From Halictus rubicundus (lineage: Eukaryota > Arthropoda > Insecta > Hymenoptera > Halictidae), in the NCBI RefSeq assembly GCF_050948215.1, contig NC_135149.1:11637001-11701000 (forward strand): 64,000 nucleotides of DNA, given 5' to 3'. A program made the translations under genes and the position numbers. Shown in pieces: positions 46,663 to 58,950 of the stretch (its first letter is position 1; each line of letters begins with the position of its first letter). The notes under the pieces are model-generated. The model saw nothing but the letters and a program-made list of their open reading frames with translations, did no database searches and was not told where the DNA came from.

Positions 46663-49600
46663 CTGCAATCAGATAAATTGATCTTTTACGTTTTTACTTT
46701 TATCTGAAAGACGTAGCGGACGGTTGTTTAACAAAACACCTGGATGTCGGGCATTGACCATTGCGTTCAGACTCGAACAAAATTGGATTAAAGAGGATTG
46801 ATACAGAACGGCCATTTTTTGAACATTCTCTTGTAAATTAATATAGTGATTCTATTGTTGCAATTCTTTTTATCATGGCTAGACTGATAATCTTTGAGCG
46901 TTAACTGCAACAAACAGGCGTTAGATACACGTTTCGTAACGGGCATCTACATAAATATTCATATGTCCATTTCTGACGCGCCTTTTGTCATGCAAAAATT
47001 CATATATATTCCTCGAACATGAAACAATATATTCCAAAAGTTTCATAGAGAACAGCTACATGGTTTCTTAAAAAAAAATCGTTGAAGACCGTCCTGCAAA
47101 AAATAAAATAGTAATAGAAATAATACGATGCAACAAAAAAGTAATAGGAGGCTTTAACAAAATCGTGCCATTTCGAACGTAAATATTTTCTTATATACGC
47201 AGCACCCAGGATTACGCGCTTATTTGATTGCTGCGTTATTTTTGGAAGAGGATTATCAAAATCTGAGTGTCGAGGAGCTCGACAATCGGGCAAAAGTTAA
47301 GCTTAATACGACGATTTCTCGGCCGTAAAAGGAACGAGAAAAGAAGGAAGAGAGATAGAAGCAGGTTGACAAGTCACGTATAGAGGACAGGTGAAGCAGG
47401 AGACAGCGTAGAGGAAGGATGCAGGATAAGGTAAATTAGGTTTCCACCGTCGGAAGAGCCGAATGAGATTTGAGTCACGTACTGGCTCCTTTTTTTCTGA
47501 CTGATGTGACGGAAGGGTACGGGGTTAACGAGCCATCGCGATGAAAAATCGAAGCCTGGTAGGTTCGTTTTTTTCCAAGACACTTCTTTCAATTTTCCCA
47601 TCTAAAACCATCGAAATTTTCGAGCAAAAAGACACGCCTATTCGTCTAAATCGCGAAACGTCTCGAGAGATGTCAGACTTGAACAAAATTATGTTGGAGA
47701 AGAGAGAAAAAGAATCCCGGGGATTACTTTGGGAATTTTTGTAACCTGAAGTCGCCCCTCGGACTGTACCGTCGACATTCTTAAGCAGAAACGCGTGATC
47801 ATCGCGATTGCGAAAGATCTCGAAGATTTTGGCAGAGACGGCTTAACTACTGCGAATATAAACAATTCGACGAGCACTCGACATCGAAGAGCGACCAGAT
47901 AAACCAGGTGTGGAATTTAAATCAGAACAATAGTCGCGGCCGCTCATCGATCATCGGGCCCGAGCATCGACGGCCAGTTTTATTGACGAACCTGACATAT
48001 AATCGACGAGGTCCGACGGTTCGACGTCGACGAACCGCGATCGGTATTTCTAATAATCGTGAACGATCACGGCCGGTCGTGATTTACGACGTTCGTCGGC
48101 GAATTTCGGACGAGCCTCCGGGAAGACAGTGAATGGAGGGGCCTGGAAATGGGGGCTAGCACCCTCGAATGAGCGATATCAATCGAAAGATCACGGGATG
48201 CATAGTGTGCCAGCCCTGTATATTATATTTATAATCCGTGCGCGTGACACGCGGTCACGTGCCCGGCTATATAATGCACCGGTGCCGGTTAATCGCATTT
48301 AAAGCTCGCCACGATCCCCGACGCCTAGGGCACCGATTATTATCGTGTCTCCTGGTGGCTTTGCAATCGAATCAAAATACGACAGGAGTCTCGGCAGAGT
48401 GCTCTAATGTAATGAGAAACGCCCGCGAACACGTCCGGAAAAAAGAACCACGGCAGAAGTTACGGCCCTCCAGGAAAGTAATTGTTAATTGAGGGGATAC
48501 GATCGGTAACGCGGAGAAAATTTTAATCTGTGGGGTTGGCAGAACATTTTTGATCCCCTTGTTAGTCGTCTTTGGGGCACTGAGTGTGTTAAGTACTAGA
48601 TTTATAAAACAAGAATTTTTGTGGGAACGACTCGAATCTCTTTGAGGATGAAGAAGATTCTTTATGTCTCCAGATATTTTTATAAAATTTGCTACCCCGT
48701 TAGTGTCTGGTCCCATTTCGGGGGTGTGTTTAATTTGCATGCAGCAAATTCAGTCTCGAAGGGATTCTAATCTTTGGGAAATAAAATTTAAAATAAATAA
48801 ATTGTTTTTTTTTCTTTACTCTTCTTTTTCCTTTCTCCTTTTAGCTTTGATCTTGGGAAGGTGGGAGCGTGAATGATGATGTTGTTTTTCCACCCATGCA
48901 TTTTATGCAAGGTATTGTTTACGGTAACATTCGGATGACTCACGGATAATTGTCACGTTTTGCGTACGTATCGGAGAGCACGATGTCAATGCAGTTTTCG
49001 AGGCTTTCGGCACGTCGGATATTATCAATAACACAAAGTCACGCGAACACTGTACAACTTCTCTTTTTCCGCGATGCAGTAGATTAAAGATTGGAGCATG
49101 TGGCGATTAGATGCGCGTCGATCATTTTAAGTATAAATCTGTCAGCAACGATCGTTGTGTTTTATCGTTTGTTGATAGGAGCAATAGATGGTAATCGATC
49201 GCGGAGTGTTAATACTTCACTTTCTTGCTGGATCGAATTATAAATTGTACATTAAACTATAAATGTTTTTCTGCTATGGCGTCTCGAATTGTGAGAAAAT
49301 CCGAAATTGACGTTGTTTTAATTACCGGGTAACGTTGTTGGAAATGATAAGACTGGACGATAACGGTAGACGATTGTATCTGATAAAAAATCAGAGTGGA
49401 ACATACTGTTTCTTTGTAACATGTTCACATTACAATTATGATAAAGACCTCTCGATCAGATTCCTCGAGTGTTCAAATACTTGTGGACGGTAGTGCAAAT
49501 AAGGAAATCAAAGGCTGCCATGCGTAACTGTCGAGTAATTGTTTACTGCATGAAGTGGTACGAGATAATTAAATATAGATGCACCAGCAGATAAATTAAA

Positions 49601-52214
49601 TTTTTTAAGCGATCTCTTCGCTCTCCAAAAATTAATAATCTGTGGGCAGACAACGGTATTTAAGTTTCTTTGGTCTCTTCCAATTACTATCTCTATTCAT
49701 ATTTTTTAACTCGCTTCTCGAAGACGTGTTAAAGTCTTTCTAGATGCAATGCAAACAACTGCCAATCTAAATGATCCGAGCAATTAGGTCAAGCTTAAAT
49801 AAATGCGCCGATCAAATATCCGTATCAATTCATTGATCATCGCCTTTTCCAATTTAATATTGGAAAAAATATGTCGATTCCTCTTCAAAATATAATCACC
49901 CTCACCATTTTCAACTGATTAAATAACAAGCAGCCATTTACTGAGAATCAATGAGACTCATTCGTCAAATAAACCCGAAAAAAATGAGGGATGAAAATCT
50001 CTGATGATTGACAAAACAGGAGAGCGCATATCCACCCGTTACGAATGAAATAAGAAGAAAGAAGAAGCGGCAAGATGGCATGGTGGTAAATCGAAAAAGA
50101 AGCCCAACAAACTGCTTATACAGAATCAGTGAAAAATGCTGCAAATTGATATGAGGAACGAGCGAGGGATAAAAATCGTTGAACATTCGTCAAAGAAGAA
50201 TAAACATTTATTGCAGCAGCGATCAAACACCAAAGTAGATGTTCTCGGTGAAGAGCAAGAGTGAGAGAGAGAGAGCCGTGAATGAAACTGGAGGGAAGGA
50301 GGAGTGAAAAGGTGGCGTGGTGGCGAAACAGAAAAGAAAAAGGTGAAGGAAGTCCGGACAGATGTGTGACTCGGAGCGACATAGGAAGAACTGCTTACGC
50401 AAATGCCATGTCTGGCCCCGGTGGAATGCGGTAAAAACCGCCGTTGGTGCAAACCGTGGAGAAAAAGCATCGCCATTCGGTTGCCGACCGTCCGGCAGAT
50501 GGGTTACTTTGGTCCGGGTTCGGCAGAGCTTGCACACGACTGCTTCTCGTTCCGTTCGTACACACGCATCTGAGTTCACGTGAGCGTACATCTGGAGAGC
50601 CTCGTGGATGATTCGCTTCACGTTTCCAGCGGCCGTTCGTATCGCGAACTCGAAGAAACCCGCGAAAAAATATCGCTGCGAACCGACGCGTCTCTCGGGG
50701 TTGTTATTTTATGAGAACGGAAGCCATCGATGTTTTGTTATGCGACACGCCGACTTTGAAAACCCCTTCGCTGCTCGAATTTTAATCTACCAATCGAAAC
50801 AAATCCCATTTCTTCGATGTGCACCTGTTTTTGATAGTACCCGGTTAAGTTTTGGAATTTTCGACACTTAACATCGTTGTCCTGTACCTCGACCCTTATA
50901 CTCTAATGATAAAATTAGAAATTTTATCAGAAATTTCAAACTTCATTGAATAAAGAAACATAATCAATTTTTATATTGAATTTTAATCACTAATTTAAGC
51001 AGAACGTCATCATTTATGATACTAGGAATTGTTGTAGGAGTTATTGTTAACTTGGAATTATTTGACCTATAGTTTACTCCTTGCGCTAGAATGTCAATCC
51101 TAAATCATACTAAAAATGTTGCTCGTTGAATAAAAAATATAATAGTGTTTCATCTAATTTTCTCCTAATTTCGTCTGAATTAAAAATAAATAGTAAAATG
51201 AATTTAGTGAACAGTACTGTGAAGAAAAATCGCTAGACCCTTGAAAGATAAGTTTTAGATCCTTCTGGGATTAAAATTGCGTGGAATCACGCGTCAACAG
51301 CAGATCATAGTAAAAATTGAATAAATTGTGGGATCATATTAATTCGCGATTGTTTTGCTGAAGGCGCAAAACAATTTTCAAGTGGCAAACAGCGTAATAT
51401 ACAGTGCAATTCGCCGAACGACGCGAGCCGGATTTGCCTGGAAGTAGCAAGACAATTTACCGAGACGCAACGATGGATCCGCAAGTAGCATCAAGGAGGC
51501 GACTCGTGACAAGGGATGACAATGACGGCGATGCCGAAGATGCTTGTGGACGTGGATTAATAAAGGAAGGCCAAGCCGGGGGAACAATTAGATCGAGTTA
51601 ACGGGCAACTTTAATCTTCTGTCGTCCGTCAGTCGTTTACTGCGTAGCGATCTGCCGCTATTAAAGCCGTTACACACTTCACCGTTACAGGACCCCTTCC
51701 GTACCGTTTGTCAGACGAAAGAAACGCTGACAACTTGCGTCTCAAAGGCGGCACCGACCACGATGTGGGTGTGTTTTCAAAAACGGATTTTTCATCCACC
51801 CGTCACTACCTATTTAGACAATCTTTGACCCCGACATTCCTACACAGAAAGAACGCGCGTCTAACACCACGGTCTGAACCTCCAGCGATCGAAGATCGTC
51901 AGATTATGGGGAATTACGGCTGATGGACACCACCATGTTTAAATCACTTTCACGGGGGTTCTATCGATCACTGTCCTACCTCTGTCCTCTTCGAAAGAGG
52001 AATTTGTAATTGAAGACAGATTTATAGACTATGGATCTTTATGAGAAATAGAAATTGTCCAAGTTGGTTGCAACAAACTGAAATTACAAATAAATAAATT
52101 TCCATTTCTCTCCAGTTTATGTTGATTCATGTAGAAAATTTACATTTTGCATAGCTAAATATCCGCTGTCCGGTTATAAAATTATCAGCATTAATTATTA
52201 GCATTTTCGAAATC

Positions 52215-52445
52215 ATAGCGATTTTGCGATGTAGAGAAACTGGGGCAGGAGCCACCTGATGAGTCAAGAGTCAACTCCGAGTGCAAGTCATCGTGATAAA
52301 TCAACTCTTCAACAGCTTAAACAACTATAAAACTGGACTGGTTCCTGCCAAAGAAATCATTGCGATCTCATGATCTGAAGGAATTGGGGCAGGTCCGGGC
52401 CCACCTGAGTGAAGGATTAGCTCTGAGTGCAAGTCATCGTGATTC
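52215..52445. repeat. Imperfect tandem duplication, unit about 147 bp
   Basis: 'ctggggcaggagccacctga' through 'ctccgagtgcaagtcatcgt' (52240-52295) recurs as 'ttggggcagg', 'cccacctgag' and 'ctctgagtgcaagtcatcgt' (52385-52441). The last 23 bp differ at one position only. Each copy contains a CACCTG E-box. Confidence 0.7.
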
Positions 52446-54044
52446 GAGCCCGAGGAGGCCAGGAACGTCTGGTAGGACGTTAGGGGAGTGCTTAGCCTCG
52501 CTATAGGTGGACGCGGTAGCAAATGAATGGCCACGTGCACTCGGGAAGGAGTCGGAAGAGGCCGGTGTGTATGCGCGGCCGTTTAACATGACAAGATGTT
52601 ACTAATTCAGGGTAGGTAGAACTGAAGAGACCGACCGTCGTGCACAAAGGGGCCGACGGTCCGAATCCCTGTACAGCGCCTCTAATCTGCTCCAATTGGG
52701 ACGGTAGGAGTTAGAAGGGCCGATGTCCCTCCGCGGTGTATGACGCGTGCTACCATTTATCCCAATCATCGGCCGACCGGTCGTTCTTAACGATCGACAA
52801 ATAAAAACTACTCGTCATCCGGGCTGGAGAAGGAAGCCGAACGTCGCGAGCCTAGCCTCGTCTACACCTCGTCTACTCGGTTCGACTTTGACGTCATTAA
52901 AACGCCATTACCGCGCAGAATTTGTAATTTCCTGCATCGGATCACGCACCAGCTAATTTTCTTTTATTCCGTTGGGATTAATCGGACGGACTACTGCTAT
53001 CTAAATGATGATCGCTGCCGGACACTTTCGGGCTAAAAGGCTAAAAGTCTCCGACCTTAATCAGTCCGCCTTTTTCTGAGACGAAGCTTAAGATTGTAAT
53101 TTACGGAGCTGACTGTTAGTCACTTTGTTTTTCCAAGATTGTAATTCACGGACGCCCGGACATTTTTATAGACCCTTCTATTGCAGCCTTACGGGAGGAG
53201 ATAGAAAAGAATTAATTCGGAGTCTCTCGACTGACTAGAGCTTATGCGAAGTGAACATTTTATGGATCAGTTGCAAGCACAGTAACTGTGCCGGAATGCT
53301 TAAATTTGGATGTTTTTATCATAACTTTGATGAACGATTCAGGTAAAATTGCAATGAATCGAGGCTTACCTGAGTGACTCTTGGGCAAAGATGGCAAGCT
53401 GGTGACGTCCGCAGCGTTCCCGAAAGGAGCCCACAATCTGGGGAACATTAAACGAACGTTGCATCCACCTGGAACCCAGAAAATCGCATTTCTTTAAAGA
53501 ATGCAAGGAGACTTCGCTGTCGAGTTACACAGGATACAAGGCGTAGAATGGATCGAGCATATTTCCGAATCGTTCATGCGTCGTTATTCGCGTCGTCGGA
53601 GCAGTCGCCAACGCGGAAGCGACGTCTCAAGTCCGCGTCGAAAATTTGGTATTCCCGTTCCGTAGGAGAGATCAACCCCTCGACAAGAGCGTCTTTATTA
53701 GAAAGAAGGGAGGCCCTTCTCTATTTATCAACCTTGGCCCGGCCATTACTCGCTCTCTTTCTGCCCGTGCATTCCTATCGACGGCATCCGCCATTCGTTT
53801 CCCGGCGCCTCTTTGATCGGCTAGGAATTCGAGCTGACTGGAATCTCGCGAAGAAAGCGAATCAGAGTGTACGCCAGCCTGAATTTTCCTTGGTACCGGT
53901 GCATCCGACTCATTCCGAAGAAGGTGGAAGAGCGGAATAATAGTGGAATTCATTCCGAGCATGAGGATCTGTTTGCCCTAAAAGCGAGAAAAATTGCATC
54001 CGTGAGCGACGATTTCGAGCAAATAATAGCAGAGAAGAAGGTAC

Positions 54045-54575
54045 CCTCTCCAGGGTAGGCGTGGCCTAGCTGCTCTTGGTTTTGATGCAGTCAAGGTACA
54101 GTGCCCCACAAAACAATCTTTCCTCGTGTACCACCATAGATGTATCACTCATGTAAGACCTTAATTAATTTGGATTTTTCGAGTATTGACACAATAACCG
54201 CTCTGAGTAGGCTTGGCCTCGCTGCCCCAGCTAGGGCACTGCCCTGTAGGGCAATCTTTCACCATTTTCACCCAGATTCCTATATCCCCTACAAGTCTAG
54301 CTCTGATCACCCTAATTCTTCCACACTGAATTTTTCAGTTTTCAGTAGAGAATCAATCTCTGCGCATGGCCTACTCGATAATTGTCAATAAACCTAAGTC
54401 AGATGTACCAATTTACCACAGGAACAACACTCGGAGGCAAATAATAACGAAGAAACTGATAGAAGATTATTTATCCTAATTTCTTCGTGTAGAACGCTCC
54501 GAGTAGGCGTGGCATTGCGGCTCCGGTGCTCGCCGGGGCCAAGGAACACGCTCCACGGGGCAAATCGAGTACGCA
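54045..54575 (+). repeat. Three diverged direct copies of a 70-90-bp sequence
   Basis: Copies start near 54046, 54201 and 54495. All share a core like 'gagtaggcgtggcctagctg'. The first two also share 'caatctttc' about 70 bp later. Spacing is irregular (about 155 and 295 bp), so they look like inserted or decayed units and not a clean array. Confidence 0.6.
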
Positions 54576-55040
54576 CCGGATCTAAACGACACGCGCTGAC
54601 ATTTCATCGATCATGTTCGCGCTATCGGATCCCGCTGTTGCGTTTCTCGGTATTGGCGCGCTCCGCCGGCCACGACCGATTAAAATCGATCGTATCGAGT
54701 GGTTTCTTTAAAAACGCGAAGAAAAAAAAAACAGGAGACGAAGAAAAAGGAACGAAGAAATGAAATCCGTAATCCGGGCAATATAGGACCGGCCGGGATA
54801 ATCTGAGATAGCGGACGGAGATTAGCGCGCCACGCCGCAAAGGCTATCTCATTCTCGCAGGATTATCAGAAATAAATCATATTTTCCTATAAAGCGAGCA
54901 CACCACGCGGCTGAGATAAGATGACCAGGCGGTTCGGTATAACAACATCGATACCGGCCGTGTGTACACACTGCAAGTAATGCGTGTTTGTTGCCGTGGA
55001 ACATCGACGATATCGGCGTTCGTCCGCTTATCCTGGACGC

Positions 55041-55041
<1 letters not shown>

Positions 55042-55091
<50 letters not shown>
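55042..55091. repeat. (CT)n microsatellite
   Basis: About 50 bp of uninterrupted CT in senseless intron 1. Confidence 0.97.
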
Positions 55092-55093
<2 letters not shown>

Positions 55094-55560
55094 ACGGCTA
55101 TCTTTCGGTCGTAAATCTATAAACGGTAAATCCTACAGCGTGATTTCCGCCAGGAACATCCTGGCCAATTTCCCAGGACACCTGCCAGGTAACCGTGACG
55201 CGTTGCATGGTCCTGGACACATGGTATACAAGCTTGAGACCGGCGTCCCTTCCGTTGGCGATGTTGCGAAGTTAATCCGCAAGCTTGTTGCGAAAAAAAT
55301 GGGAGAAACCAACCCCCGTGTTGACAACGAACCGCAAAGCAAAGAAGCAGAATTATCGAAACAGCGCGAAAAAAGTACGCCTAATCGTAATAACTTGGAT
55401 CAATATTCAATGCTTATTTACCCTGCGTTTCTGTTTTGAAACGGCGTGAAACGTTGGTATATGAAAAAGGTGTATAGGCTACTTGGAATTAATAGATTTA
55501 TAATCTGAATGCTAGAAACTTTAATTTTCTAGGCATAATGTTTTGTACGAGTGTCATGAG

Positions 55561-55650
55561 TAGACAGCGGATTGTACGAATCTATGAGAAAAATGAGTAA
55601 TATCAAATACAAAACAGTGAAAACGTTTAGAACTCGCTAAAATTATTCAG
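55561..55650 (-). repeat. Dispersed 'cagtcta' repeat, copy
   Basis: 'tagacagcggattgtacgaa' followed by 'aaaatgagtaatatc' and 'aaaacagtgaaaacg', the inverse order of the copies at 33735 and 37545. Confidence 0.55.
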
Positions 55651-57790
55651 AAACAAAATAAACGTCTTTCTGTATTTTGCAATTAATGCAGACAACTTTT
55701 GTTTCGTATAAATCCGTAATACAGTCATGAGAGTTGAATATAATGGCTGAAATATTGATTCGGTTGGGATGTCTTGTCTTTTTGTTTTCAGTAAAGTGAT
55801 CATGTTACGTGTAAAAATAAATGTTATGGATAGATAGAATATTATAAATAAACTATCTTATCTAAGAATAATATCATCGATTCATGTCGGTAATGCTTAA
55901 TCTTCGATTTAATCTTCATTTTATCTTGATTTAATGTTTTTCACTTTCTCACTTTGTTGCCGACTCAATATTTCTTCGTTTCAAATATTTCCTGAAACTC
56001 AAACCACCTGCGGAAACGTCAATCAAACGAAACATGAAGCCCGAGGGCGACGTCATTGTTGCGTAGAATTTTAATCTTTAATAAGATGCACCCTACGCAA
56101 TTATGGCAGAAAGTGTCCTCGTGGCAAGAATGAGTTACAATATTCTTCGAAATTCGAGCGACACGCGGAAGTGTCAATCAGAAATCGAATGAAAAATTCA
56201 TTTGTCCATAGCAGTATGAAAAATATGCGAGAATTTGAGCTCGTTTTTTTCTCTGAATTCAAACCTTTTGGTTGTCCGCCTGAAGTATCATTGTTGTACC
56301 AAAGAAAACATAGAAATATTACTGAAATCAAAATCACTGAGTTCTAAAACCGTTGAATTCTGAGGTATCTTCGGAAGCAAATATATCTGAAGTACGTTTA
56401 TCGCGAAACTTGCCTGTTCTGAGATATTTGACTTCATTTATCTCATTATTTTTGTTAAGAGACGTGTTTGAACTGACAATCGTGTGCATCAATGCAGCGA
56501 AAGTAATGGGATGAGCGAAGTCAAATATTTTACGAACGATAAATTTTGCAGTTAAATATATCTTGCTATTTTTATATTTAGAATCGACCGTTTTATCGAA
56601 ATCTATCATAAAATATTACAATATTTTACTCCATTTAAAGGAATAATATTAAGCCTTTGCTCTGGAAACTATTTTAACTCAAAATCCAAATACTTCTTCC
56701 GACCTAGAATATATCCACTTTATGTTTAGAAATTTATTAATTTTAAACAAATTTAATAATGTACAGAATAAATTGAATAATTATACAGCAATTCTTAGTG
56801 GCGCCTCAGAGTCGTCACTCGAGCGCTAAGGGTTAATATTTAGCTCCTCTATGCGTCTACCTGACGAGAAACCTTTTCTCTAAATTCTGCAATTTGTATT
56901 AATATTATTTAAGCGGAGGTATTTCTAGTGGACATATTCCGTGGACCATACTAACCGTTGCAGAAGACGTGAAAGTGTTGATAGCGTGGATCGCGATAGT
57001 GAATCGAGAAGTTTCATCGCAGTAACCCTCGGAACAGGGCGCCAAGTACACCGGGCCCTAAGGAAGCACCCTTAACCCTCTCCTGCCCGTCACCTGGCAA
57101 TTACCGGTTAAATCATTTAGGCCGATTCCGGTCGACAGACGCGTCGGGTTGATATTATTGCGTTAGCTATTAGCCCGATTAGCAGTATTAGTATAGGCAG
57201 CCATCTAATGCCGTTTCATCCCCTCTCACCTGTTGAACGGCGGTGGTCGTGCGCCGTTTACGCACCTGCACGCACCCACGCGAACACACGCGAGCAAGAG
57301 GAACGACTTGGCTTACAACTGTGTGTGTGTTGTTGTTGCGTGTCTGTGCCTCGGTACGCGTTCACGCGCTTGACACGCAGGACCAATGGTGGCTCGTGTT
57401 CGGCACCGATTGCAACGGAGTTGGTGCAACGGAGACACCGAGCGCATACATACGAGTGCACACGCATACAGAGGAGCACGCAGGTGTCGGCGCGATATTC
57501 AAGGGTGAACGGTGCAAGCGCGGTGCAGGGATAATAGCCAGGTAATAGATAGCATGATGACAGGCGACAACGGGATGAATGTCAGGGGGATGCAGAAACG
57601 ATCGGGTTTGATGCGGTCGGGGAAATGGGATTCTGCAACGGTGCATTTCTGCCTTGCATCGGGCGAATCGAAACTACCTTTTTCTTTCTCACCCCTTGCG
57701 CTGTGACGTCGAGTTCGGCTCGAGATTTTAAACAAGATTTACTAAATATGTATGTCATGTGGGTAAAATGGTGCAGTGAATTGTTATAAA

Positions 57791-57931
57791 TAGATCACGG
57801 ATTTTGTGCACTTATGACAAAAATGAATAGGTCAAACACGAAACCGAAAAGATATTGAAAGAATTTGAAGATATCGTGTTTTTACAATCGATTTGGACAA
57901 TTTTTATTTCGCATAAAAATCTGCAGTTACA
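57791..57931 (-). repeat. Dispersed 'cagtcta' repeat, copy with a second inverted core
   Basis: 'tagatcacggattttgtgca', 'gacaaaaatgaataggtc' and 'gaaagaatttgaagatat' give one copy on the - strand. 'cgcataaaaatctgcagt' at about 57911-57928 is the core in the opposite orientation, so the two lie tail to tail. Confidence 0.55.
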
Positions 57932-58757
57932 AGCTTTTTCTTTTATGCGCAGTCTAATAGAACCTTTATGAACGAATAAAAAATTCGATTTGTCTAAATT
58001 ACTCCATGAAAATTGTAACATTTATACGAAAGTGTACAGTCTTGTAAAAATGATTGTACGCCATGAAAATATTTTTATTCGCTACGAATCTTGTATATTT
58101 CTACTTCTGTTGACCCTGTAGGGTATGTGAAGGGATAATCATCCCCTAACTTAGAAAAGTCCGTACATTTGTACACTAAAATGTGATCTATTAACACTGT
58201 AACTGCCGGAATCTTGTTAACAACCTTTCTAGTGTCTCTGCTATGTCTAATAGAAACTTAAAAATTTCCTCCTGAACAATAATCCCAACAGAAGTAATTC
58301 AATTATATTCCCGGAGATAATTTTGTTCGATTCCGGCTAACAGTTTATAAATATCGATTGCCTGTAATGTTCCTAGAGAGATAAAGTATTTAAATTCGCG
58401 ATAAAACATCAGACGTCACAATCGTCCATTAGAATCCCAAACTGAAAACGAGTCAACGTCCAACATCTAAAATTCTCTAACCCGCAGAACATCCATCAAG
58501 AAGAACTCCACGCAACTCCCACCCGTAATCGATACTGTCACTAAAGGGTAGTTATTCCGTGTCGCAAATCTGCCTGTGAAATTACACCGTTGCTTTGTGC
58601 GCGTATCTCTGACAGACGTCGAAATCCCAGCAGAGCGTTTGACAGACGCTATCGTTGACGCAACTGCGATTTCAAATCACACGATCTAATTTGTCGCCGC
58701 GTGACAAACAACAAACCCAATAACACTCGACCCACAATACTCTCTCATTATCCTTAC

Positions 58758-58950
58758 CTTCGGTTTCAACGGGCAACTGAGGACTCTCCTGCAGGTTCTC
58801 GTTGTTATTCGCTTCCGGGGACATGGTTTGCTGATGCACTTGCTGTTTTGGCTTGACGACGCGAAAAGCGGACGCCTCGGCGACACCCCTGCGCGAAAAG
58901 TCCAGAGGACCCACCCCCACAGGCGAGTGCTGCTGCTGCACTTCCATCAT
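58758..58950 (-). CDS. sens: senseless/Gfi-1 homologue, exon 1 (start of protein)
   Basis: First coding exon of a 460-residue protein whose full coding order is 58950-58758, 46662-46007, 45560-45284, 28317-28061. Start is ATG ATG at 58950; the frame upstream is closed by TGA at 58999-59001, so the start is well supported. It encodes residues 1-64 and one base of codon 65, ending at a strong donor (AAG|GTAAGG). Visible motifs are GPLDFSRR (14-21), one residue off the CtBP-binding PxDLS, and SAFRVVKPK (27-35), which resembles the SNAG repression motif (SFLVKSK) but is internal. A Gln/Asn-rich tail follows. The protein acts in the nucleus; in flies Senseless sharpens proneural gene activity in sensory precursors. 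Confidence 0.92.

Larger units (their letters stand above)
46663..58757 (-). other. senseless intron 1 (about 12 kb)
   Basis: A phase 1 intron with donor AAG|GTAAGG at its upstream end. It contains a duplicated segment (52215-52445), a three-copy repeat (54045-54575), a CT microsatellite (55042-55091), and dispersed repeats at 55561-55650 and 57791-57931. A/T-rich DNA fills about 48900-50000 and 55440-56800. No additional exon is supported. Confidence 0.85.

Noticed and set aside
46211..46707. Long + strand frames opposite senseless exon 2
   Set aside because: They are antisense shadows of the biased Asp/Val/Pro/His-coding sequence of the real exon.
52640..52690. tRNA-like B-box ('ggtccgaatccc')
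   Set aside because: I could not find a matching A-box and cloverleaf in the right spacing.
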